This document shows, in pieces, positions 47,804-56,692 of a stretch of 64,000 nt of DNA. Source of the DNA: Vibrio nereis NBRC 15637. Lineage in GTDB: Bacteria; Pseudomonadota; Gammaproteobacteria; Enterobacterales; Vibrionaceae. Position 1 is the stretch's first letter. The number at the start of each line of letters is the position of its first letter. The notes beneath the pieces are model-generated. The model had not been told where the DNA came from. It saw only the letters and a program-made list of their open reading frames with translations, and did not search any database. The position numbers and the translations under genes were made by a program. The DNA lies in contig NZ_BCUD01000013.1 of the NCBI RefSeq assembly GCF_001591105.1, positions 1-64,000 on the forward strand. The letters run 5' to 3'.

Positions 47804-48226
47804 TTACAGACCTGCGATCATGTGTTCGATAGCTGCAACGATCTCATCATCAGAACAATCCATACACGAGCCTTTTGCTGGCATCGCGTTGAAACCGTTA
47901 ATTGCGTGATCTTTTAGTACGTCTTTACCCTGAGCGATACGAGGCGCCCAATCATCTGCGTTACCCATGATAGGTGCACCGCTCACGCCAGACGCGTGAC
48001 ATGCAATACAGAAAGTGCCGTAAACCGTTGCGCCATCACGTGGGCCAGTTGGCTCAGCAACCACAGGTTCAGAACCAGCCAGGTAAACATCACCGACAGG
48101 TTTAATACGTTCAGCAATTGCATCATGTTCTTCTTGGCTAATACTTGCTGCGAAAGAGGCGCTAGAAAAAGTTACTGCAGCGACCAAAGCGGTTAAGATT
48201 TTTCGAGACATATCCATTAAACTCAC
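47804..48226 (-). CDS. Cytochrome c5 (mono-heme)
   Basis: A 140-residue periplasmic c-type cytochrome. The Sec signal peptide covers about residues 6-27 (MSRKILTALVAAVTFSSASFA). One heme site TFCIACHASGV is near residue 75, a distal Met lies in NAMPAKG, and the CxxC pair CMDC near the C-terminus is typical of cytochrome c5. The start is ambiguous: GTG 48226 has AGGAA at good distance, while the ATG codons at 48217 and 48211 are alternatives. Confidence 0.9.
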   Translation of the reverse strand: MSLMDMSRKILTALVAAVTFSSASFAASISQEEHDAIAERIKPVGDVYLAGSEPVVAEPTGPRDGATVYGTFCIACHASGVSGAPIMGNADDWAPRIAQGKDVLKDHAINGFNAMPAKGSCMDCSDDEIVAAIEHMIAGL

Positions 48227-48507
48227 TTTACATTCCTGAAGGTAAGTTCTTGCTTACCTAATTATTAGAGTGTGGTTTGAATCAACAGGCGAATTGCTGT
48301 TAAATCAATGTAAATAATGGGTGATTATATCCTGATAACTTGTTGCAATAAACAGCAAGTTACCCCCTTCATATCAGTTATCTAATGGGAAATAGGGGTT
48401 TATCACACTTTAATTGTCCAAAAAGGCGTCAAACAGTAAAAAAAGTTGAAAAAGTACTAGACGGCCCAAGGTGATATACGTATTATTCCACTCCGCCGAT
48501 GGGGCAT

Positions 48508-48584
<77 letters not shown>

Positions 48585-48615
48585 TATCCCGGAGGAAAAG
48601 TCGGTAAAATTCAGT

Positions 48616-48692
48616 GGTGGCTATAGCTCAGTTGGTAGAGCCCCGGATTGTGATTCCGGTTGTCGCGGGTTCAAATCCCGTTAGCCACCCCA
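48616..48692 (+). tRNA. tRNA-His (anticodon GTG), copy 1
   Basis: Cloverleaf with the extra 5' G typical of histidine tRNA (GGTGGCTA pairing with TAGCCACC), anticodon GTG in CCGGATTGTGATTCCGG, and encoded CCA. Confidence 0.97.
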
Positions 48693-48746
48693 TTATTCTG
48701 GTAGCCTTGCTTCCATTTCTGATAAATGTCAGGATAAAAGAAAAGT

Positions 48747-48813
48747 CGGTGAATACTACATTTGGTAGAGCATCGAGGTCTTGAGAATAGCGGGACCAGA
48801 GGGCGAGCCTCAG
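48747..48813 (+). pseudogene. Degenerate tRNA-Pro remnant
   Basis: The stretch starts like the neighbouring tRNA-Pro (CGGTGAATA, TTTGGTAG.GCATC) and later shows GGACCAGAGGG, but the D-arm is altered, about 15 extra bases sit in the anticodon region, and the T-arm and acceptor 3' end are lost. It lies exactly where a proline tRNA would fit between the first His and Pro genes. Confidence 0.7.
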
Positions 48814-48841
48814 GTAAAGTTAGTAAAAGATCAAATATTGT

Positions 48842-48918
<77 letters not shown>

Positions 48919-48961
48919 CTATTTCGTTTTTCGCTTAAAGCGGTAAACAACAAAATTTGAT

Positions 48962-49038
48962 GGTGGCTATAGCTCAGTTGGTAGAGCCCCGGATTGTGAT
49001 TCCGGTTGTCGCGGGTTCAAATCCCGTTAGCCACCCCA
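48962..49038 (+). tRNA. tRNA-His (anticodon GTG), copy 2
   Basis: Identical in sequence to the His gene at 48616-48692, including the extra 5' G and the encoded CCA. Confidence 0.97.
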
Positions 49039-49059
49039 TTCTTTATAAAAGAATAAGCT

Positions 49060-49136
<77 letters not shown>

Positions 49137-49143
49137 CTATTAA

Positions 49144-49172
49144 AGCCTCAGTCGAAAGACTGGGGCTTTTTT
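49144..49172 (+). terminator. Terminator of the tRNA cluster
   Basis: The stem AGCCTCAGTC/GACTGGGGCT with loop GAAA is followed by six T; the same GAAA-loop family as after tRNA-Trp. Confidence 0.88.
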
Positions 49173-49403
49173 ACGTTCTGAGGTTGCTGAATGTTGCCAG
49201 TTTTTGGGTCGGGGGTTCGCCTGAGATTCAAAACCTGGCTCTTCACCGAGCACTATTAGAGCCTCAGTCGAAAGACAGGGGCTTTTTTACATTCTGCGGT
49301 TGTTAAATGTTGCCAGTTTTTGGGTCGGGGGTTCGCCTGAGATTCAAAACCTGGCTCTTCACCGAGCACTATTAGAGCCTCAGTTGAAAGACAGGGGCTT
49401 TTT
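49173..49403 (+). repeat. Two tandem 116-bp units: tRNA-Pro tail remnant plus terminator
   Basis: Each unit holds a spacer, the T-arm stretch GGGTCGGGGGTTCG (49206 and 49322, 116 bp apart), a decayed acceptor end CTCTTCACCGAGCACTATTA, and a GAAA-loop terminator (49258-49287 and 49374-49403). A third, more decayed copy follows to about 49475 (GTCGAGGTTCG, TTTCACCGAC). The unit derives from the tRNA-Pro 3' end and its terminator. Confidence 0.85.
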
Positions 49404-49475
49404 TACGTTCTGAGCTTGCTGATTGTTTGTCGAGGTTCGTTTGATACCAAAGAGTGGGCATTTCACCGACAGCTA

Positions 49476-50114
49476 TCCAAAATATCTTCAGCAATAACAG
49501 GCGTTATTCGCTTTGAATTTTCGCCATTGCGTCTCTGTGTTTTACTAATATCTTATGAAGCATAACCTCTAAATCTAGCATTGCGTTGCTGATCTTGCGT
49601 GATCGGTACTACAAAAGTATGCACTTCCACAAACAACGAAACTATTCATTATCCCGACTGGTTATTAAAACTATAATTATCTATATGGGTGGTCTTAAAT
49701 TCCGTTATTTTGGTGTTGTTATTCCCAAATTACCTTTTAATTCACTTTTAACTAGATTTATGTTTTATTTTTGTTAATTGACCTAGTTGGCACTCTGTGA
49801 CTTTTTATTCGATTTTTTACTGGTTTTCCTTATAACTATTGGAGCTAGAAAATAACTATAAGCTAACGATATAGAGGTTTATATCGAGTTGGTTTAGAAA
49901 AGGCTTGGTAACTCATCATGTGGCACTAATGCATATTTATTTTGTTAAGGTGCTTGTTTTCTGCGCAACTTCGAGTTTTTATTCTGCCTTTGTTGCTTTT
50001 TTGTGAATTTTTTGCCAAATTGATGAGCTTATAAATTGCCAGTGCCTAACTGGCTTGAATGGATTCAATTTTCAGACAGGGCAGAAAGCTGCCGAAGCAG
50101 TAGAGGTCTGGTTA
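49476..50114. other. AT-rich gap without a recognised gene
   Basis: The gap between the tRNA tail repeats and the ABC importer is AT-rich and lacks a convincing coding region; a 63-codon open frame at 49586-49777 has no usable ribosome binding site or recognisable pattern. The importer promoter presumably lies in its right half. Confidence 0.6.
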
Positions 50115-51830
50115 ATGTCACTTTTAGAAGTTAAAAACCTTCGTATTGAGTACCCGTCCCGCCATGGTGTACACGCCGCCGTAAAATCTCTTTCGTTTAA
50201 TATTGAGCGAGGGGAAATAGTAGGCGTTGTTGGTGAGTCTGGTGCGGGTAAATCAACGGTGGGTAACGCCGTTATTGATTTGCTGAGCCCTCCAGGCCAG
50301 ATCGCAAGCGGCGATGTTTACCTGGATGGTGAAAAAATTTCCGGTTTATCGCCAGAACAAATGCGTAAAGTTCGTGGTTCAAAAATTGGGTTTATTTTCC
50401 AAGACCCGATGACTTCGCTTAATCCACTCTTTACGGTTGAGCAGCAGCTTAAAGAGACGATTCATGCCAATATGAACGTTTCAGACGAAGAAGCTTACCA
50501 ACGCTCGTTGGCTTTGATGCAGCAAGTGGGCATTCCACAACCGGAAAACCGTCTTAAACAGTACCCTCACCAGTTTTCAGGTGGTATGCGTCAGCGAGTG
50601 GTGATTGCGATTGCTTTGGCTGGTGAGCCAGATCTGATCATTGCTGATGAACCGACGACCGCGCTCGACGTGTCTATCCAAGACCAAATCCTGCAACTGA
50701 TTCGTGATTTGTGTATTGAAAATAACGTGGGTTGCATGTTGGTGACCCACGATATGGGGGTCGTTTCTAACGTTACCGATCGCGTGGCCGTGATGTATCG
50801 TGGTGACTTGGTAGAGTTTGGACCAACGAAGCAAGTGTTGGGAACGCCCGAGCACCCATATACGCACAGTTTGATTTCAGCGGTGCCACGTTCCGACGTT
50901 AAACTCGACCGTTTCCCATTGGTGAGCTATATCGAAGAAGCCCACGAGATGGAACTGCTCGATGTGAAAAATCACTGGCTGGGTCAAAGCCAAGATCAGC
51001 GTAAATACACCGGTCCGCTATTGAATGTGGAAAATGTAAACCTACGCTTTGTTACGAAAGACTCGTTATTTGAAAGCCGCCGTGAGTACGTACAGGCATC
51101 AAATAATGTCAGCTTTGAGGTCTTTGAAGGCGAAACCTTCGGCTTGGTGGGCGAATCCGGCTCGGGTAAATCTACCATTGCACGTGTGATTGCCGGTCTT
51201 TACCAACCTAACTCAGGCAAAGTGACTTTTGAAGGTATTGACCTGACTTCACTCAAATCTGAAAAAGAACGCCGTCCAATTCGTCGCCAGATGCAGATGG
51301 TGTTTCAAAACCCATATTCATCCATGAACCCACGGATGAAAATTGCGGATATCATTGCCGAGCCAATCCGTTTCCACAAGTTGACCAACAGCGAAGCCGA
51401 AACCAGACAGATCGTCAATGATCTACTTGATCACGTTGGTTTGGGTCGAATGGCTGGGGTGAAGTATCCACATGAATTTTCTGGTGGTCAGCGCCAGCGT
51501 ATTTCTATTGCGCGCGCTCTGGCGACTCGTCCTCGCTTACTGATTTGTGACGAACCAACCTCGGCACTCGATGTCTCCGTCCAAGCACAGATCTTGAATC
51601 TATTGAAAGACTTACAAGATGAGCTGAATTTGACCATGCTGTTCATCAGTCACGATTTGCCGGTTATCCGCCAAATGTGTGACCGAGTGGGTGTCATGCA
51701 GATGGGCACCTTGCTGGAAGTCGCGCCGACGGAGCAATTGTTTAACTCGCCTCAGCACGAGTACAGCAAACAACTGATTTCACTAATGCCAGAATTTACC
51801 GGCTTACGAGAAGACGTAAAGACGGCTTAG
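50115..51830 (+). CDS. Peptide-type ABC importer, fused double ATPase
   Basis: A 571-residue protein with two complete ABC ATPase domains in one chain, equal to DppD plus DppF (or YejF). The first (residues 1-270) has Walker A GESGAGKST, signature FSGGMRQR and Walker B LIIADEP; the second (from about residue 310) has GESGSGKST, FSGGQRQR and LLICDEP. The oligopeptide-ABC C-terminal extension follows each domain. The start is ATG 50115 with AGAGGT in front; the upstream open frame is not coding. It leads the operon ATPase - binding protein - two permeases. Confidence 0.92.
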   Translation: MSLLEVKNLRIEYPSRHGVHAAVKSLSFNIERGEIVGVVGESGAGKSTVGNAVIDLLSPPGQIASGDVYLDGEKISGLSPEQMRKVRGSKIGFIFQDPMTSLNPLFTVEQQLKETIHANMNVSDEEAYQRSLALMQQVGIPQPENRLKQYPHQFSGGMRQRVVIAIALAGEPDLIIADEPTTALDVSIQDQILQLIRDLCIENNVGCMLVTHDMGVVSNVTDRVAVMYRGDLVEFGPTKQVLGTPEHPYTHSLISAVPRSDVKLDRFPLVSYIEEAHEMELLDVKNHWLGQSQDQRKYTGPLLNVENVNLRFVTKDSLFESRREYVQASNNVSFEVFEGETFGLVGESGSGKSTIARVIAGLYQPNSGKVTFEGIDLTSLKSEKERRPIRRQMQMVFQNPYSSMNPRMKIADIIAEPIRFHKLTNSEAETRQIVNDLLDHVGLGRMAGVKYPHEFSGGQRQRISIARALATRPRLLICDEPTSALDVSVQAQILNLLKDLQDELNLTMLFISHDLPVIRQMCDRVGVMQMGTLLEVAPTEQLFNSPQHEYSKQLISLMPEFTGLREDVKTA

Positions 51831-51916
51831 GTCATAGAATTTCCCAACGCTTGATTGGGCAAAAACCATAAGCAAATACAACAACTAGGGATAAATCCCG
51901 CATAAGGAGTTATGCA

Positions 51917-53467
51917 ATGAAAACCATGAAAAGCAAACTAGCAGTGGCTTTAATGGCAGCAGGCTTAAGCTTTAGTGCAGCTGCAGCAGATATCACCGTC
52001 GCTTACGATGCTGATCCAGTTTCTCTTGATCCGCATGAGCAGCTATCTGGCGGTACACTGCAAATGTCTCACATGGTGTTTGATCCGCTGGTTCGCTATA
52101 CACAAAAGTTAGATTTTGAAGCGCGTCTTGCTGAGAAGTGGGAACGTGTTAATGACACCACTTTCCGTTTCCAACTGCGTAAAGGCGTGAAATTCCACTC
52201 AGGTAACGAGTTAACGGCGGATGATGTGGTTTGGACTTTTGAGCGTCTGCAAAACTCGCCAGACTTTAAAGCTATCTTCGAACCATACGAAAAGATGGTG
52301 AAAGTAGACGACTACACGGTTGAGCTAGTTTCAAAAGGCGCTTACCCGCTTGTTCTACAAACCGCGACTTACATCTTCCCAATGGACAGCAAGTTCTACT
52401 CGGGCCAAACCGAAGACGGTAAAGATAAAGGCGAAGTGGTTAAGCACGGTAACTCATTTGCGTCGACTAATGTTTCTGGTACGGGTCCGTTTATCGTTAC
52501 TCAACGAGAGCAAGGCGTGAAAGTGACGTTCGAGCGATTTGACGGCTACTGGGATAATGACACAGGTAACGTTGATAAGCTTACACTGGTTCCTATCAAA
52601 GAAGACGCAACACGTGTTGCGGCACTGCTGTCTGGTGATGTCGACATGATTGCGCCAGTTGCGCCAAATGACCACCAGCGTGTGAAAAGCGCGAAAGGTG
52701 TGGACCTAGTGACGTTGCCTGGTACGCGTATCATCACCTTCCAAATGAACCAAAGCAGCAATGAAGCACTGAAAGACGTGCGCGTTCGTCAGGCGATTGT
52801 TCACGCGATCAACAACGAAGGCATTGTGAAGAAAATCATGAAAGGTTTCGCCACTACTGCAGGTCAGCAAGGTCCAGAAGGGTATGCTGGCTATGATGCG
52901 GAGCTTGTGCCTCGTTATGACCTGAAGAAAGCGAAACAGCTAATGAAAGAAGCTGGTTATGAAAAAGGCTTCACGCTGACGATGATGGCGCCAAACAACC
53001 GTTACGTGAACGATGCGAAAATTGCTCAGGCTTCAGCGGCGATGCTATCTAAGATTGGCATCAAAGTTGATCTGAAGACCATGCCGAAAGCGCAATACTG
53101 GCCTGAATTCGATAAGTGTGCCGCAGACATGTTAATGATCGGCTGGCACTCAGATACAGAAGATTCAGCGAACTTCTCTGAATTCTTGACCATGACGCGT
53201 AACGAAGAGACAGGTAAAGGGCAGTACAACTGTGGTTACTACTCGAACCCTGAAGTCGACAAGCTGGTTGAAGAGTCAAACGTAGAAACCGACCCTGCGA
53301 AGCGTGCGGCGATGCTACAAAACATTGAAGCAACCTTGTACAACGACGCGGCATTCGTACCTCTACACTGGCAGAACCTAGCTTGGGGTGCAAAATCGAA
53401 CGTTGATATCGCGCCAATCGTAAATGCGATGAACTACCCTTACTTTGGCGATCTAATGGTGAAATAA
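51917..53467 (+). CDS. ABC importer periplasmic substrate-binding protein (SBP family 5)
   Basis: A 516-residue exported protein with a Sec signal peptide (residues 1-23, cleavage near AAA-D). It belongs to the DppA/OppA group (AYDADPVSLDPHEQLSGG, FRLRKGVKFHSGN-type LRKGVKFHSG, TADDVVWTFERL). The ligand is probably a peptide, but family 5 also binds nickel, heme or sugars, so it is not certain. It lies 86 nt after the ATPase gene, and a 10-bp hairpin follows the stop, which may stabilise its mRNA. Confidence 0.92.
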   Translation: MKTMKSKLAVALMAAGLSFSAAAADITVAYDADPVSLDPHEQLSGGTLQMSHMVFDPLVRYTQKLDFEARLAEKWERVNDTTFRFQLRKGVKFHSGNELTADDVVWTFERLQNSPDFKAIFEPYEKMVKVDDYTVELVSKGAYPLVLQTATYIFPMDSKFYSGQTEDGKDKGEVVKHGNSFASTNVSGTGPFIVTQREQGVKVTFERFDGYWDNDTGNVDKLTLVPIKEDATRVAALLSGDVDMIAPVAPNDHQRVKSAKGVDLVTLPGTRIITFQMNQSSNEALKDVRVRQAIVHAINNEGIVKKIMKGFATTAGQQGPEGYAGYDAELVPRYDLKKAKQLMKEAGYEKGFTLTMMAPNNRYVNDAKIAQASAAMLSKIGIKVDLKTMPKAQYWPEFDKCAADMLMIGWHSDTEDSANFSEFLTMTRNEETGKGQYNCGYYSNPEVDKLVEESNVETDPAKRAAMLQNIEATLYNDAAFVPLHWQNLAWGAKSNVDIAPIVNAMNYPYFGDLMVK

Positions 53468-53490
53468 TCCATCGTCAGTAAGGAATAAAT

Positions 53491-53512
53491 GGCATCCGAC
53501 CTGTCGGATGCC
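53491..53512 (+). repeat. Hairpin after the binding-protein gene
   Basis: GGCATCCGAC/GTCGGATGCC separated by CT, with no T run. It probably acts as an mRNA 3' stabiliser or partial terminator that makes the binding protein more abundant than the permeases. Confidence 0.6.
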
Positions 53513-53639
53513 AGCTGGAATCTTTGGTACTTAACTTTGTTTCAGTCGGGTTAAGTGCCACTTTTAAGGCTGAAAAAAAACAGCCACAGTTCTTTTTCGC
53601 TTGTAGGCTGAAAAACTATGGAAAGTTAAGGGGCAAGGA

Positions 53640-54617
53640 ATGTTTTCGTTTCTGGTCAAGCGCCTGTTTCAGGCACTGATAGTGATGTTTGTGATCAGTT
53701 TGGTGGCGTTTGCCATTCAGGATAATCTGGGTGACCCATTGCGTGAGTTAGTCGGTCAGTCGGTATCCGAAGCAGAGCGTCAAGCTTTGCGTGACGAATT
53801 AGGCCTCAATGATCCCTTCATCACAAAATACACTCGCTTTGTAGGCGCCGCTCTACAGGGTGACTTGGGTACATCTTACTTCTTCAAACGCCCGGCGGTT
53901 GAAGTGATTTTAGATAAATTGGTTGCGACACTGGAGCTGGTGTTTGGGGCGACCGTTATCATTGTCGTTTTATCCATTCCACTTGGCGTTTACTCCGCCA
54001 TACATCCCAAAAGCTTCTTCACCAAAGTCGTTATGGCTTTCAGTAGCGTCGGTATCTCTATTCCGGTGTTCTTAACCGCGATTATGCTGATGTATGTATT
54101 CTCGATTGAATTGGGGTGGCTGCCTTCCTATGGACGGGGAGAAACCGCCAATGTACTCGGCTGGGAATCAGGCTTTTTCACGCTTGATGGCTTAGCACAC
54201 TTAGTTTTGCCATGTATTTCTTTGGCATCCATTATGTTGCCGCTCTTCATCCGCTTGGTGCGCTCTGAAATGCTGGAAGTATTGAGCTCGGAGTACATTA
54301 AGTTTGCTAAAGCTAAAGGCTTGGCACTCAACAAGATTTACTACCAACACGCGTTAAAAAATACCATGCTGCCAGTGCTGACGGTCGGTGGCGTGCAGAT
54401 CGGTACTATGGTGGCGTACACCATCCTCACTGAAACGGTTTTCCAGTGGCCGGGTACCGGATTCCTTTTCCTTGAAGCGATCAACCGAGTCGATACACCG
54501 TTGATCACCGCTTACGTTATTTTTGTTGGATTGATTTTCGTGGTCACCAATACCATCGTTGACCTTCTGTACGGTCTGATTAACCCAACCGTTAACCTAA
54601 CTGGAAAGGGAGCATAA
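53640..54617 (+). CDS. ABC importer permease (DppB-like)
   Basis: A 325-residue inner-membrane permease with about six helices. The N-terminal FSFLVKRLFQALIVMFVISL and the EAA-loop region (RSEMLEVLSSEYIKFAKAKGL) match the DppB/OppB family. It pairs with the following permease to form the channel, and the next gene starts 2 nt after its stop. AAGGGGCAAGG precedes the ATG. Confidence 0.93.
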   Translation: MFSFLVKRLFQALIVMFVISLVAFAIQDNLGDPLRELVGQSVSEAERQALRDELGLNDPFITKYTRFVGAALQGDLGTSYFFKRPAVEVILDKLVATLELVFGATVIIVVLSIPLGVYSAIHPKSFFTKVVMAFSSVGISIPVFLTAIMLMYVFSIELGWLPSYGRGETANVLGWESGFFTLDGLAHLVLPCISLASIMLPLFIRLVRSEMLEVLSSEYIKFAKAKGLALNKIYYQHALKNTMLPVLTVGGVQIGTMVAYTILTETVFQWPGTGFLFLEAINRVDTPLITAYVIFVGLIFVVTNTIVDLLYGLINPTVNLTGKGA

Positions 54618-54619
54618 CC

Positions 54620-55558
54620 ATGAGCCAATTAGCAGCAGCTCCTTCTCGTTGGGAGCGTTTCAAACAATCGGACTTTTTGTACCACTTCAAACGCGACAAA
54701 GTGGCGATGACCAGTTTCACCGTCTTTATGCTTTTCCTCGTGACGGCATTAGCGGCTCCTTTGTTGTCACCGACGGATCCATATGATTTGGCGTCTATCG
54801 ATATTATGGACTCCGAACTGCCGCCATCTTGGATGGAAGGGGGCGAAGAGCGTTTTGTTTTAGGGACCGATGAGCAGGGGCGAGACATTCTTTCGACCAT
54901 TCTTTATGGCTCGCGTTTATCCCTGACGATCGGCTTTTTAGCGGTTGGTCTGCAGTTGATTTTGGGCATCGTTATTGGTCTATCGGCGGGATACTTTGGT
55001 GGTCGTGTTGATAGCTTCCTGATGCGTTTTGCCGATGTTCAGCTGTCGTTCTCGACCATGATGGTGGCGATCATCGTTTCTGCCATTTTCAAGGCCAGCT
55101 TCGGTAGCGACTTTTACAGTCAATACGCGGTTGTGATGCTGGTGGTGATCATTGGTGTCGCAGAGTGGCCGCAATACGCGCGTACCATTCGTGCTTCAGT
55201 ATTGGCCGAGAAGAAGAAAGAGTACGTCGAAGCGGCGCGTGTGATGGGCTTTAAATCGCCTCGTATCATGTTCCGCCATATTCTGCCGAACTGTTTGTCA
55301 CCCATCTTGGTGATCTCCACGGTACAGGTGGCAAATGCCATCATGTCTGAAGCGGCACTCTCTTTCCTAGGTTTAGGCCTACCGGTAGACCAGCCATCTT
55401 TAGGCGCGCTGATCAGTATTGGTTTTAACTACATCTTCTCGGGCGCCTGGTGGATTACCGCCTTCCCGGGTATCGTTCTTGTGACACTGGTGCTTGTCAT
55501 CAACCTGTTGGGTGACTGGTTACGTGATGTGTTTAACCCAAAAATTTATAAAGGGTGA
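54620..55558 (+). CDS. ABC importer permease (DppC-like)
   Basis: A 312-residue permease of the DppC/OppC type. It has the N-terminal OppC segment (FLYHFKRDKVAMTSFTVFML), a periplasmic loop (SPTDPYDLAS, VLGTDEQGRDILSTILYGSRLSL), and the EAA motif EYVEAARVMGFKSPRIMFRHILPN. It lies 2 nt after the first permease gene and ends the importer operon. Confidence 0.94.
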   Translation: MSQLAAAPSRWERFKQSDFLYHFKRDKVAMTSFTVFMLFLVTALAAPLLSPTDPYDLASIDIMDSELPPSWMEGGEERFVLGTDEQGRDILSTILYGSRLSLTIGFLAVGLQLILGIVIGLSAGYFGGRVDSFLMRFADVQLSFSTMMVAIIVSAIFKASFGSDFYSQYAVVMLVVIIGVAEWPQYARTIRASVLAEKKKEYVEAARVMGFKSPRIMFRHILPNCLSPILVISTVQVANAIMSEAALSFLGLGLPVDQPSLGALISIGFNYIFSGAWWITAFPGIVLVTLVLVINLLGDWLRDVFNPKIYKG

Positions 55559-55598
55559 TCTAAGCCTAAGATTTCACTTTAAAAACCTCACTAAACTA

Positions 55599-55627
55599 AG
55601 AGCCGTAAGCGATTACGGCTCTTTTTT
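55599..55627 (+). terminator. Terminator of the ABC importer operon
   Basis: The stem AGAGCCGTAA/TTACGGCTCT with loop GCGA is followed by seven T. Confidence 0.92.
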
Positions 55628-55713
55628 TGCATTTTGATCCAGAGGGCTTTGAGCCGCCACATTGTCGCCATATCCCGGTGCTCGGACATAAAACAGAGGT
55701 TTGAAATAAGAGT

Positions 55714-56628
55714 ATGGAAACGAAGATAGCTGTGACACTAAAGCGACCTTTGGTGAAACTACTAAGCATTTCGGCGTTATCTTTGCCGATGGTATCTGTG
55801 TCAGCGTACGCTGAAGAGTTTTTATGTGATGCAACCCAAGCGTCAACCCAGCAACTTCCTCAGCTCGATCAATCCTGCCCGATCGGTGATGGCTTATGGG
55901 GTAGGCAAAAACCGAAAGGCCAGCAGTCCCAGTTTTGGATTCAATGCGGTATTTATCCAGAGTCACTCCCCCTAAAGCGCGCTAAGCGCCTGTATCAGCA
56001 CATTTCTACCGATGTATGGATGAAACCAGAAAAGAAGGAATATCGCTGTTTGATTGGCCCGTACTCAGATTATGCACAGGCAAGCCGCGAACTGTCTCAG
56101 GTGAGGAAAGAACAAGGTTACAAAGACGCCTTTATCCGAGAGGTGCGCAAATCCTCTTCAGCTAAACCAGTCGCAAAAGCCTCACAAAATAAACCCATTG
56201 CAAGCCCAGCTCCTAAACGAACTCAAACCGTGCTGCCCGCACCTACAGCAACAAAAACACAGCCAGTTCCCAAAAAAGTGACAGAGCAGAAAAAAACGGA
56301 TGTGTCGATTCGTGTACAAACCATCCTAAATGGCAAAGAGTACAAAGTACCTTATGTGATGTTTAGTGATGACTTGTTCTATATGGAGCATGAGTTGCCA
56401 TGGAATCGTATGAGCTATGAAGGGGCGTATAAAACTTGTTATCGCTTAGGGATGCATTTGGCCACGGCCGCTGAATGGCGAGCGTTACTGGATTCTGAAG
56501 TGATGACAAAAGGGAAGTGGCCTATTCACCTACCGTATTGGGGCGCGGAAAAGTCGGGCTTGTTCTACAGTGGTAAGGTGAATCACCTTAAAGGTAGCTC
56601 GAAGTTAAATGTGTTGTGTGTGAAGTAG
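55714..56628 (+). CDS. Exported SPOR-domain protein
   Basis: A 304-residue protein with an N-terminal signal sequence (LLSISALSLPMVSVSAYA, residues 16-33). Residues 65-145 resemble a SPOR peptidoglycan-binding repeat (FWIQCGIYPESLPLKRAKRLYQ, YRCLIGPYSDYAQASREL). A Pro/Lys/Thr-rich linker follows (150-205), then a C-terminal domain (YKVPYVMFSDDLFYMEHELPWNRM onward) that I do not recognise, with paired Cys residues. A role at the septum or cell wall is inferred from SPOR. It is monocistronic, with a terminator on each side. Confidence 0.78.
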   Translation: METKIAVTLKRPLVKLLSISALSLPMVSVSAYAEEFLCDATQASTQQLPQLDQSCPIGDGLWGRQKPKGQQSQFWIQCGIYPESLPLKRAKRLYQHISTDVWMKPEKKEYRCLIGPYSDYAQASRELSQVRKEQGYKDAFIREVRKSSSAKPVAKASQNKPIASPAPKRTQTVLPAPTATKTQPVPKKVTEQKKTDVSIRVQTILNGKEYKVPYVMFSDDLFYMEHELPWNRMSYEGAYKTCYRLGMHLATAAEWRALLDSEVMTKGKWPIHLPYWGAEKSGLFYSGKVNHLKGSSKLNVLCVK

Positions 56629-56661
56629 ATTAATCAGAACGCTGAAAGTGAGAAAATAAAA

Positions 56662-56686
56662 TAAGCCCCGCAATGCGGGGCTTTTT
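56662..56686. terminator. Bidirectional terminator
   Basis: AAGCCCCGCA/TGCGGGGCTT followed by T, between the converging SPOR gene and the lipoprotein gene. Confidence 0.9.
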
Positions 56687-56692
56687 ACAATG

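Noticed and set aside
49586..49777. A 63-codon ORF in the AT-rich gap after the tRNA repeats
   Set aside because: No ribosome binding site, biased AT composition and no protein-like pattern; most likely chance.
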